Of a stretch of 37,910 nt of DNA, positions 1-9,000 are shown piece after piece. The stretch's first letter is position 1. The number at the start of each line of letters is the position of its first letter. The notes beneath the pieces were generated by a model, which searched no databases, was not told the origin of the DNA, and saw only the letters and a list, made by a program, of their open reading frames with translations. Position numbers and translations under genes: made by a program. The stretch is from IMG/VR virus record IMGVR_UViG_3300009149_000113, positions 1 through 37,910 of that record; one strand, written 5' to 3'. Source of the DNA: a virus.

Positions 1-96
1 ACCTCCAATATGTTTTCCCTCATGATAGAAATCTCTTACTCCATGAAAACCTATTTTAAATAAATTATTTCCGTCAATTAATAATGTTTTAACCAC
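1..96 (-). CDS. 5'-3' exonuclease / RNase H-like PIN nuclease, N-terminal fragment
   Basis: The reading frame runs off the left edge of the window, so only about 32 N-terminal residues are visible. They begin VVKTLLIDGNNLF and continue with G-F-H-G and then G-K-H-I-G-G. The hydrophobic strand followed by DGNNL is the usual N-terminus of 5'-3' exonuclease/FEN-type PIN nucleases, where the Asp is a metal ligand. No ATG is available in frame, and a GTG at position 96 is the best start. It lies 18 nt after the uvsX stop, in the same direction, so the two are probably co-transcribed. T4 RNase H has a comparable role in primer removal. The call rests on a short segment; another PIN-fold protein is possible. 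Confidence 0.5.
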   Translation of the reverse strand, partial: MVKTLLIDGNNLFKIGFHGVRDFYHEGKHIGG

Positions 97-114
97 TTTA
101 TTTGTGTTAAATTG

Positions 115-1119
115 TTACTGTTCTTTTTTTTCCTCTTCTAACTTAAAGTCACCTTCAACTCCGATAACTTCTTTCCAATACTCAGATTGTTCACCTTTGT
201 ATTTTTCAATTGATTTTTTTTCCTCAGTACTTTCTTTACCCGCCAAGAATCCGTGAGGAGTTACAATTATTTTCCCATCAGCATACCCTAATCCGTTGAT
301 ATGATTTTTCATTACCGATATTTTTGTTCTGGACGCGAACTTCACTTTTCTTTTGTTCTTAACTGCAGATATAGTGGTAGTACCCGCGTCTTTTTGATTA
401 CCAAATAAGAAAACTAAAGAAGAGTTTAACCAAATCGCTTCACCCCCTTTACTCTTTATCTTAGGTTGACCAAATGGATTATCAGGAAGTTGTACCCAAG
501 GTTGATTAACGATTAATAAAGTGTTTTCATACTTAGAATCCGCTCTACGCGAACCCGATATTCTTTGGTTGATACCCATACCTATTTTATCCGCTAACGT
601 GGACGCATTATGCATTTTACCACCTTTACCATCAAAAGTCATTTTGCATGGTACTGAACCTACGGAATCCCATAAGAACAATAAGTCGTAATCTAACTCA
701 CCCTTAGACTGAGCATCTAATAACTCATTAATAAAGTCAGTTATTTGTTCTATATAATTAAAATTATTATTAAAAATAAAAAACCCGTCCCAATCTAATT
801 CACCCGTTTCTTCATCAACCACTTCATTACAATCAAAACCCATAAGTTTTGCGTGTTCAAAAGACCATTTTTGTTCCGTAATAATGAATACAGGTAATAT
901 ACCTTTTTTCTGCGCGTCTACCGCGGCTTTTACTAACGCAGTTGTTTTACCCGTATCTGAATGTCCTAAAAACATATTTAAATGACCTATTGCTGGCCCG
1001 GGTAATCCGACAGCATCTAAGAAATCCTCACCCAAATCAAAAAACCTTTGTGGTTTATATTTTGCAGATGTAGAAAATTTCTTTTTTATACTACTAAAAT
1101 CTTTTTTCTTTATTGTCAT
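115..1119 (-). CDS. uvsX: UvsX/RecA-family recombinase
   Basis: Strand-exchange ATPase for recombination-dependent replication and repair, acting on phage DNA in the cytoplasm. The 334-aa protein has a Walker A motif GHSDTGKT at residues 52-59, a candidate catalytic Glu in TEQKW (about residue 82), and a Walker B strand DLLFLWD ending at Asp151. Downstream, the NQPW and KSKGGEAIW segments look like the DNA-binding loop region. It is a little shorter than T4 UvsX (about 390 aa). The ATG at 1119 is preceded by an A/T-rich leader with no Shine-Dalgarno sequence. It follows the SSB gene, separated by a 72-bp spacer that contains a strong hairpin, and precedes a nuclease-like gene. This recombinase-SSB pairing fits a T4-type recombination module. 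Confidence 0.85.
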   Translation of the reverse strand: MTIKKKDFSSIKKKFSTSAKYKPQRFFDLGEDFLDAVGLPGPAIGHLNMFLGHSDTGKTTALVKAAVDAQKKGILPVFIITEQKWSFEHAKLMGFDCNEVVDEETGELDWDGFFIFNNNFNYIEQITDFINELLDAQSKGELDYDLLFLWDSVGSVPCKMTFDGKGGKMHNASTLADKIGMGINQRISGSRRADSKYENTLLIVNQPWVQLPDNPFGQPKIKSKGGEAIWLNSSLVFLFGNQKDAGTTTISAVKNKRKVKFASRTKISVMKNHINGLGYADGKIIVTPHGFLAGKESTEEKKSIEKYKGEQSEYWKEVIGVEGDFKLEEEKKEQ

Positions 1120-1137
1120 ATTTTTTTAAGAATAATA

Positions 1138-1165
1138 ATGGTAACGACACGAATGTCGTTACCAT
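1138..1165 (-). other. 12-bp stem with a UUCG-type loop between gene 32 and uvsX
   Basis: A perfect 12-bp inverted repeat (ATGGTAACGACA and its complement) flanks a four-base loop that reads TTCG on the minus strand. It fills most of the gap between the SSB stop and the uvsX ATG. No U-tract follows on the minus strand, so it is a weak candidate for an intrinsic terminator. An RNA stability or processing element that lets SSB be made in excess of UvsX is equally possible. Confidence 0.5.
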
Positions 1166-1191
1166 CAATTAATTAATTAATTAGTTTTTCT

Positions 1192-2052
1192 TTAAAACGG
1201 TAGATTTGTGTCTACACTTTCACTTGATTGTGGGTCAATGGTTTCTTCAGTCTTAGTCGGCTCATTAGAACCCCCTAATACAACTTCAGACGAATCGTCT
1301 CCATAAACGTACTTTTTTAAATCTGTATTCCAAACAGGTGTCTCACCTCTTGCAATAGCCTCTAAGTATTCTACGGGTTTCTGAGCGTACACGTCCTGCC
1401 ATGTTGACCCATCAGTCATCCATTCTTTCATCTGAGCTTTGTCTTCATGGATTACACACGGGTCGTCATACATAACTGTTTGAACAACTGTGTACTCAAT
1501 ACCTTTAGGTGTTTTCGCCTTTGAAAGTTCGACCATTAGGTCACGACCTTCATCCGCATTTGTAATATCTCCCTTAGCTTTCCATATTGGAATAATCTTA
1601 TCTAAAATACCTTCTTGTTTGTAGTTATCTTTGAATCTCCAAAATTTAGGTCCGTGGTCTTCGTTTTCTCTATCGATAAGTTTTACAATATAAAATTTAC
1701 ATGGACGATATTGTCTAGCTAAATCTTTATCTGATTCTTTACCTGTTGAGATTAATTCTTCGTAAACCTCAGTAAGAGGTGAACGTTCTCCGTCATTTTT
1801 TCCTGGGTCATATAGTTTTGTCCATTTACCGTCAACCTGTACTTCATGGTACCACACTTCTTTAAAAGGGGATGAACCATCAGGTGTTGGTAAAATACGT
1901 ACTCTTTTCTGACCTGATTTCGTACCTTTTGGTAGGTAAGTGGTGAAATAACGTTTTAGTCTATCTTCTTGTGAGATAGATTGTTTTCCTGTGTTTGTTT
2001 TTGAAGTATTTTGCTCATACTGAGCCAATACTGCGTCTAATGCATTTGCCAT
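1192..2052 (-). CDS. 32: gp32-type single-stranded DNA-binding protein
   Basis: The 286-aa protein coats single-stranded DNA at replication forks and recombination intermediates and would work with the neighbouring UvsX and the DNA polymerase further right. The N-terminus (MANALDAVLAQYEQ) is followed by a basic segment, then a core with RVRILPTPDG, a Trp/Tyr-rich stretch and RPCKFYIVKLIDR, as in phage gp32 cores. The last 35 residues are acidic and Ser/Thr-rich and end in DTNLPF. T4 gp32 (301 aa) has a zinc site, but here I see only two cysteines and no CxxC pair, so that site seems absent. The LPF end resembles bacterial SSB tips. The ATG at 2052 follows an A-rich leader. Confidence 0.75.
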   Translation of the reverse strand: MANALDAVLAQYEQNTSKTNTGKQSISQEDRLKRYFTTYLPKGTKSGQKRVRILPTPDGSSPFKEVWYHEVQVDGKWTKLYDPGKNDGERSPLTEVYEELISTGKESDKDLARQYRPCKFYIVKLIDRENEDHGPKFWRFKDNYKQEGILDKIIPIWKAKGDITNADEGRDLMVELSKAKTPKGIEYTVVQTVMYDDPCVIHEDKAQMKEWMTDGSTWQDVYAQKPVEYLEAIARGETPVWNTDLKKYVYGDDSSEVVLGGSNEPTKTEETIDPQSSESVDTNLPF

Positions 2053-2100
2053 AGTTTTTCTGTTTTCTCTGTTTTTAAATTATTATCGTTTACTCAAGTA

Positions 2101-2130
2101 ATAATATAACAAAGAAACTCACTAAGTCAA
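2101..2130 (-). promoter_or_regulatory. Candidate host-type promoter for gene 32
   Basis: Read on the minus strand, there is a TTG (2130-2128), a 19-nt spacer and TATATTAT (2108-2101), about 48 nt before the gp32 ATG. This partly fits the Bacteroidota consensus TTG-N19-TAnnTTTG: the TAnnTT part matches, the final TG does not. It lies downstream of a terminator hairpin, so gene 32 and uvsX would form their own transcription unit. Confidence 0.4.
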
Positions 2131-2135
2131 ATAAA

Positions 2136-2161
2136 AAAAGACCATTAATGAATGGTCTTTT
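2136..2161 (-). terminator. Intrinsic terminator between the tail operon and gene 32
   Basis: An 11-bp perfect stem (AAAAGACCATT) with a four-base loop AATG (2147-2150) is flanked by A and T runs on both sides, so it can work in either direction. On the minus strand it ends in a run of T after GGTC. It would stop transcription from the 206-aa gene before gene 32. Confidence 0.7.
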
Positions 2162-2188
2162 AGTGTTATTTATATTTGTGTTTGGGTT

Positions 2189-2809
2189 TTAATACTCTTG
2201 TTCAAATGGTGTGTCAAATGATTTCCTAACATCACTATCAGTATAACTCTCCACTTCATCGGAAGTTAAAACATATTCATTTTTTCCCGTTTTTTCCATA
2301 TCAGGTCCTTTGTCCATAAAAAAGTCAGTTAACTTTTGATTGTAAGGGTAACTATCTAAACTCCTTAACGATAATTTTTCTTCAGGAGACTTTTGACGGT
2401 ACTTCTCAACTTTATTTTCTAAGTCATTAATCTTAGTAATTATAGTGTCCATATCAGATAATTTAGAAGTTAAGTCGTTTAACCTATCCATCATACTATC
2501 CATGTACTCTTCTTGTTTAGTTGACATATCTTTTTGTGCTGTAACTAAATCGGTAATATCTAATTCCTCAGTACCGCTATCTTCTGAACTTACTGAATCA
2601 ACTTCAGGTTCACCAACAACTTCAACATCGGGGTCAGACTCGACATCTACCGGTTGTACGTCATCCATTTCAAGTTCATCACTATCTAAACTAATTTCTT
2701 CTTCACCACCGTCAATAGGTTCAGGTAAAGGTATTTCTTGTTCCGAAATATACTGGTTAATATTATTATATTTACGTATTTCTTCTAATATTTTTTTATC
2801 TACAGACAT
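2189..2809 (-). CDS. Acidic coiled-coil protein of unknown function
   Basis: I do not recognise this 206-aa protein. Residues 25-85 are very rich in Asp, Glu and Ser and probably disordered. Residues about 90-140 form a heptad-like helical stretch (MDRLNDLTSKL, INDLENKVEKY) that suggests a coiled coil. The C-terminal 60 residues contain a compact, less biased segment (SLDSYPYNQKLTDFF, then EYVLTSDEV). There is no signal peptide or membrane segment. It follows the 74-aa gene by 12 nt and is the last gene before the terminator at 2136-2161, so it belongs to the tail transcription unit. A scaffold, internal virion or baseplate accessory role is possible, but nothing in the sequence decides this. 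Confidence 0.7.
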   Translation of the reverse strand: MSVDKKILEEIRKYNNINQYISEQEIPLPEPIDGGEEEISLDSDELEMDDVQPVDVESDPDVEVVGEPEVDSVSSEDSGTEELDITDLVTAQKDMSTKQEEYMDSMMDRLNDLTSKLSDMDTIITKINDLENKVEKYRQKSPEEKLSLRSLDSYPYNQKLTDFFMDKGPDMEKTGKNEYVLTSDEVESYTDSDVRKSFDTPFEQEY

Positions 2810-2821
2810 TTTGTTTTTTTT

Positions 2822-3046
2822 TTAACCGTTTAAAAGTGTCTTCACCCCTTCAGGTGTTTCAACTCTTAAAGTCCTATTTAATTTTATAGAATTATCAACT
2901 CGTTCTATAAGGCCATCTCTCATTCTTACGGTATAACAGTCCCCAGTGTCTAAATCACAAACTTCTTTGTAACCGTTACCTGTATTTTTTTCAGTAATTC
3001 TAGTGTCTTTTGACAAATACTGGTCTAATAATGTTTTAGTATCCAT
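2822..3046 (-). CDS. Small conserved-looking protein, function unknown
   Basis: The 74-aa protein has no recognisable family. It has a short helical N-terminus (DTKTLLDQYLSK), then a strand-rich part with two cysteines (VCDLDTGDCYTVRMRDG) that looks like a small beta fold. It begins at an ATG 11 nt downstream of a TATTTATA motif and lies between the giant hub gene and the 206-aa gene, all in one direction. The reading frame is credible because it has its own upstream motif and 12-nt spacing to the next gene. Confidence 0.65.
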   Translation of the reverse strand: MDTKTLLDQYLSKDTRITEKNTGNGYKEVCDLDTGDCYTVRMRDGLIERVDNSIKLNRTLRVETPEGVKTLLNG

Positions 3047-3057
3047 AATCTTTTATT

Positions 3058-3065
3058 TATAAATA
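3058..3065 (-). promoter_or_regulatory. TATTTATA motif upstream of the 74-aa gene (candidate late promoter)
   Basis: On the minus strand the sequence reads TATTTATAAATAAAAGATT directly before the ATG, with 11 nt between TATTTATA and ATG. The same arrangement stands before the tape measure, superoxide dismutase and other virion genes. The element is nearly palindromic here, so a T4-type TATAAATA can also be read in the same direction. Confidence 0.5.
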
Positions 3066-3090
3066 TAAGCAAATTACTCTTTTTCTTAAA

Positions 3091-6000
3091 TTAACTGTTA
3101 TCCCACACAATTATTTTACTTTTAAATTTCGCTTCAGCATTATCAAAAAGTTGTTTCGACTGAGAATTAGTGGTTAAATCATGGTTTACTGATGCAATAA
3201 TAGAATCATCAATATTACTACCAGCACTTAATTCTTTATCAAAAGTTGTAAATCTAAAAGTGTAATACCATAAATAGGCATAAGTTTTAGAGATATTACC
3301 ATTAATAGTTGAATTAACTAAGAACGCGTCAATTATTTGGCTATATTGTGAACATACTTTTTCCATAAATCTTACAGATTCATCTGCGGTTTTAAATGAA
3401 AGATAAGGTATTGCGTTGTTATTATCATCAACACAAGTTTGTTCCTCAAAATTAATGGTCCACGCCGCATTTTCCTTCATATTTTTTAGATTGAAGAGGT
3501 TATTGTTAACACTTCTAACCTCAGTATTAAACCCATTCTCAACATACCCAATACCAAAAATAAATTTCTTTACACTATCATCGAGGGTACCACTATTAAT
3601 TATGGTTTTAAAATTAGATTGATTCAATTGGGTTTTTTCTAATTTAACGTATGGTTTACTTATTTTTTGACATGCAACACATTTTTGGACATCACTTATT
3701 TCGGTCTTACTACCACTTTTAGTTGTACTATTTTTAATCGAGTTAGCTCTATTAACCGTATCCCCTGTTGAACCAGCCAATGTTGGTATTCTCCTAACTT
3801 GAGAAAGATAGTTTTGTACAATTTCTCTATTTACGCTAGCAATTAACCCGTCAGGCATTTTTAACGAATATTTTGATATACGTACACCCTCAAAGCTAGT
3901 CACAAAATCTCTAGTTGTAATATCATGAGTTACACTAGTTATTAAATAAGGACCATAAAACATTGGTACATATCTTAAATTAAAATACATTGTGGGTTGA
4001 ATCATCACATTACCCATTGATGTAACATTACAATTATAACTGGCACTTTTATAAAAATTATATAAACTGACCGATTGTTGAGCCACTTTTTGACCGTCAG
4101 CCTGTGAACCCATGTTTGCCAATATTTGGAATGTTGGAGCAATATTTTTTCTTTGAGCCATATCAATTGAAATAGACTTAAATATACTTTGATTTTGTAT
4201 ACCAAAATCTACATTAAACGCAACTACTTTGTTTCTATTTGAAAAATTTGTTACACCATCTTCCGATGCTCGAACGGGTGATTGTGAAGGTTTAGTTATA
4301 TCAAACGAATCATCACCATATAAGTAATTCTGATTCTCAGGTGAAGTATTTATAGTCTCAGAAACTTTACCAACATAAATTGCTAGTAATTTAGGTTCAG
4401 AAGTGTGAGTATCCACCTCTAAAAATGTTCCAAAGGTATTATTAGCAATATCACTAAAAGATGGGTCAGGCATACCTTCTTTAACTCTTTCATTCCTACC
4501 ATAGAAATTTGAATATGACGGTGTCGGCATAAAAATGAAGTTATTTTTTTCTAAAATATGACCTATAAGAGATAAAACACTCGCACTACCATTAGAATTT
4601 TTTAAGAAATACCTTAACTCTTCAATATTAATAACTACATCATCACCTATAGGTCTATTAGCTTTATCTAGAAATAAAAATTGTTCGAATAATGTTTTAT
4701 TTTTAACATCTTGACCCGATATCCACCTATCATTAAAGTTTTTAAATGTTGACCATAATTCAGTCTTTAATAGTCCGTCCTTATCGTCTAATTTAGATAT
4801 TCTAACCTGAGTATTATTTACCTTTACCGAGGGTAAAGTTTTATTTAAAGTAGTAAAAATCTGATTTAACATATTATTTTGATATGTAACCTGTTCAGAC
4901 ATAAACGAATCAAAGGTTTGTTGAAAATCACTTTTAGTTAGGTTGTTGTTATCAAATTTTTCTGTCACAAATACTTTAATAATTTGTGACAAATCTCTTA
5001 CATTTTCTTTAGTAAACTTAATATCCATCGTTGGAAAGAAGTCCGTAATGTATGACCCATTATCTGAATACTTAATATTGTTTTCAGAGTAGTCACCCAC
5101 CCTTAGATATAACTCACTCCATACATCAGGAAAATTACCCTGACTACCTAACAACGTAGTCGCATTTGATGACGTAGGTACCGTACCTTCTACATAATAA
5201 CTAAAATCTATGGGGTCAATAGGTACTATTTTTTCATTCGTTGAGAATGAGTCAAAAACTCTTCTATTAAACCTACCTGGGTTACCAATCTTTAAAACGA
5301 CATCTCTTTCAGTAATTTGTGTTTTATTTAAGTTAACAAAGTTTTCCATTTGTTTTTCCGAAATACTCTTTGCATCGTCTTCTGAATCAGTACCTAAGTT
5401 AGGTTTATCAATAATCAATAGACTTTTCATCACCCTTTCGATGTTATTATCATATTCAATATTAAATGACCCTAAATACTCGTCATCATTTTTAGCGGAT
5501 GGATTAAAAACTATCTGATTGTAATCTTTTTCTTTTTTACAGAAGTTTAAGAAATGTCTTTCAAACTCATCTAACATTTCTTTAGAAAATATTGCAAAGA
5601 TTTCTTCTATAGATTTATAGTCATCATCACTACTTGTATTAATTAAATTAAACGCATTTTGTTGATTTTTATCGTTATCAATAAGTTTGATATACTCTGT
5701 AGTCTTTGGCTTTTTAACCCATTGGTTATTAAAGTAACCGTTATTTGAGGCCGACCATAATGACCTAACATTCCCATTCTGAATAGACTTGTTATTAATA
5801 TCAATATTTTGAGTTAATTTACCTTGGGCATTTAAACATTCTCTTTGTGCTTGTGTAAATTTTAAATACCCTGACGATGGTATTATTAACATCTTACTGC
5901 TATTGGTTGCCGTGTTCCCAGTCATTAAATCTAATGGTCCGCCCATATCAAAATCAAAACTTGTATTACCTTCAATATCAAAGTATTGGAAGTAACTACT

Positions 6001-9000
6001 ATATTGCATGGTCTTACCTGTATTACTTGGGTCATACCCCGCAGATAAAATATTACTTTGTGATTTACCTAATTTAAAATTACCGTTATTAAAAAGGTCA
6101 TTCATTTCACTATTACTATAATTGATTAGGGGTGATTTACCAGTAAAAAATTTATAAGTATCGTTAACCACTTTAGGGTAAAAACCATTATTAGTGAATT
6201 GAAAATCTGTTGTAACACCACTAACAGTTGTAGTTAAAGTTGTTTGAGGTACATATGTCGTTGAACCACCAGTATAGTTTTGAATGTCATATACTTTATT
6301 TATATTATTGGTAATCGGGTCATACGCGTTAACATAATTAAAATCCCCCCATATATCATTTAATATATCACCATTACCATTTTTATCCTCTTTATATCTA
6401 TGCCATATTGAACCGTATTTTAATAACCAAAGATAGGGTATCTTATGTATTGCCGCAAATTTACTTAGTCCCGCATATATGTTATCCCCCCATTTAGTTG
6501 TTGTAACACCCGCCTCACTTTCATTTCGACTTAAATATTTTTCGCTTAGTGTTGGTAATGGAAGTGAGTTTAAATAAAGGTAACCTAAACCAACATATGG
6601 ATTAACATTACCATTAGTTTCACCCGACACACCTTTTAATAATGCGTTAGTAAAATAAGGGGTATTTAAAAGTGATGTTGTCTGTGTTGATGTTAGGTTA
6701 TTAGTCGCTCCATTATAGTCCGTACCATAATTTAAACTTCCCTCAGTTAAATAAAAATCTTTATTTTCTCGATTATTGTAGTAAACAATCGACTGAGCAT
6801 TTGTTTCATACTGAGTACTATCACTATTATTTGACGTGTTTTGGTTGGGGTTTGATGGGTAATTTTTTTCATACTGAAAATAAGTCATATAACTATTATT
6901 ATACCTCTCATCGGTATCAGATTGGTCATCAAATGTCGCGATAGTTTTTTTAAGTATATTAAAATTCATAACACTTTCAGTACCATTTGCCTTTTCAATA
7001 CTACCCACCGAAGTACCTTTTGAGGTATTTTTTTGTAACCAAATTAAGTTATTAAATGGGTACACATCCATTAGTGTTGTTGCGTTTGATGATGAACTTG
7101 TAATATATTGTTCTAAATCTTTTACTGAATCCACTGAAGACACAATTTCCATTGAATTTGAATTCATACTTTCGATACTATAAATGCCGAAATCAACATC
7201 CATATAACCTTTGATATAGTCCTGAGTAAAAATATCTCTTGATTTTCTCGCGTAATAACTACCTTCCCCGTTATTTGAAATAGATAGTAGGTATTGATTA
7301 AATGTGGACGCGTTAAATTTAAACTCCTTTAATATTTTCATTAATTCAGGAATATTATCTAAACCATCCTTAATGTTGACAGATTCAAAATCAGCTAATA
7401 CATTATATAATGTTTTTCTAAAATTATTATTTCTTATAACCTTAGTATAGTTAGCCCCTAAATAAGTTCTTTCATATATTTCGTAAAAAAATGAAACAAA
7501 CTCTTCATTACTATATGGGGTATGTTCAAATGGAAACTCCACAGAATTTATACCAATATATTTAGAAACTTGAGTTTCGTTACCATAATTAATATTAATT
7601 TTAGGTTTATCTCGTTCTAATGACGCGGTAAGGTATTCCTCAACAAATTGTATCTCTGGCCATATACTATAATCGTATCCTTGGATTGTGTTTATGACAT
7701 CTTCTTGCCCGGGATACTTTAAAACATATTTAGAGTCTCCTTCTTTGGTTACTTCCTCTTCAAAATATTGAGGCCAAGGGTAAACGATTTGAGGATTTTC
7801 TAATGTATCACCTAATCCACCTACAGTAACTATTTTTAATGAATTTTTACCCTCAACACCAAAAGATTTCTCAGGAGGTATGATAGCACTTAACCTTACA
7901 GGGTCAGTTCTAACCTCCCAAGCGTCGGTATGGGTATTATCCATTAACCTATAGAACGCCTCTGCATTTGCACATATAACGGCCAAAACATTGTTCATGG
8001 TAGGATTAAATCCTAAACCTACATCAGATGATATTATTTTTTTCGCTAAGGCTTCTGATAATTGTTTTTCAATAGTTTCTCTTTTCTCCTTGAATGTACT
8101 CTCAATTTTGGCTAATTTAGCTAAGAAACTTCCATTCATGTAGTTTTTATCTTTAATTACATTACCAAATGAAATTAAGACTGATGGGTTTTCCGTTTCT
8201 TGTAATTCTCCGTCAGGACCTACTTTATAGCTTTTTGACGCAACCGCAAATTCCGCTTTAAGTTTTAACTCAAAATCCGCTAATTGGGTTTCAGTTGGGA
8301 CATTACCGTTTCGTCCAATATACGTATCTTTATAATTAATAACGCTTGGGTCCGTGATATTAGTTATAAAATCACTAGCTTTAATATTAACTGATATCTT
8401 CGATGGATTATCTTTACCTTCAATCACATATTTACCCGGACTGTAAAAGGTGGGATTATCTTTTAATGTTTTATTACCCTCATCAACGATTATCTTTAAT
8501 TTAGAAATTGCGGTTCTTCGTCCTTGAGCATCAAGTTCTTTTTTTAAACCATATAACTTAGAGGCTTTGGTATCATTTAAAATATATAATGATGTCGAAT
8601 CCACATACTGATTAAACCAATTCTCACCAATATCAGGATATACCTTAGTTCGGTATGTTCTGATACCTTGTTCATAACTAACAACGTCATTTAATACTGA
8701 CATATCTTCTTTAGAGTATGCTTCCATGACATATTTATTGAAGTACTCTAACCTCATCCTCATTTGATTCAGGGTTATTTCAGGAAAATCTTCATCAATT
8801 AATCCTTTAGATTTATATAAAGAATAGACTTCTTTTATTTTCTCCATTCCTTTAGTCGTATCTATCTTATCCATCGCCACTGTTCCTCCGGCGGGAATAC
8901 CTTTAACATTTTCTAATTCGTAACTCTTAGGATACATATGTGGTGTAGTATAAAGATAGTCTAATAACGTATCTTGTAAAAAAGCGTGTGACCTAGCAAC

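Noticed and set aside
2167-2174. T4-type TATAAATA on the minus strand before gene 32
   Set aside because: A transcript from it would run at once into the terminator hairpin at 2161-2136, and the motif is in the opposite sense to the copies near virion genes. Chance in AT-rich DNA is more likely.
2445-2825. Plus-strand open frame of 126 codons, Ser-rich
   Set aside because: It is antisense to the acidic 206-aa gene; the Ser-rich composition is what the complement of Asp/Glu codons gives. There is no leader or motif for it.
5210-5518. Plus-strand open frame of 102 codons inside the hub gene
   Set aside because: It lies antisense to a long, well-supported gene and has no start signals or recognisable family.
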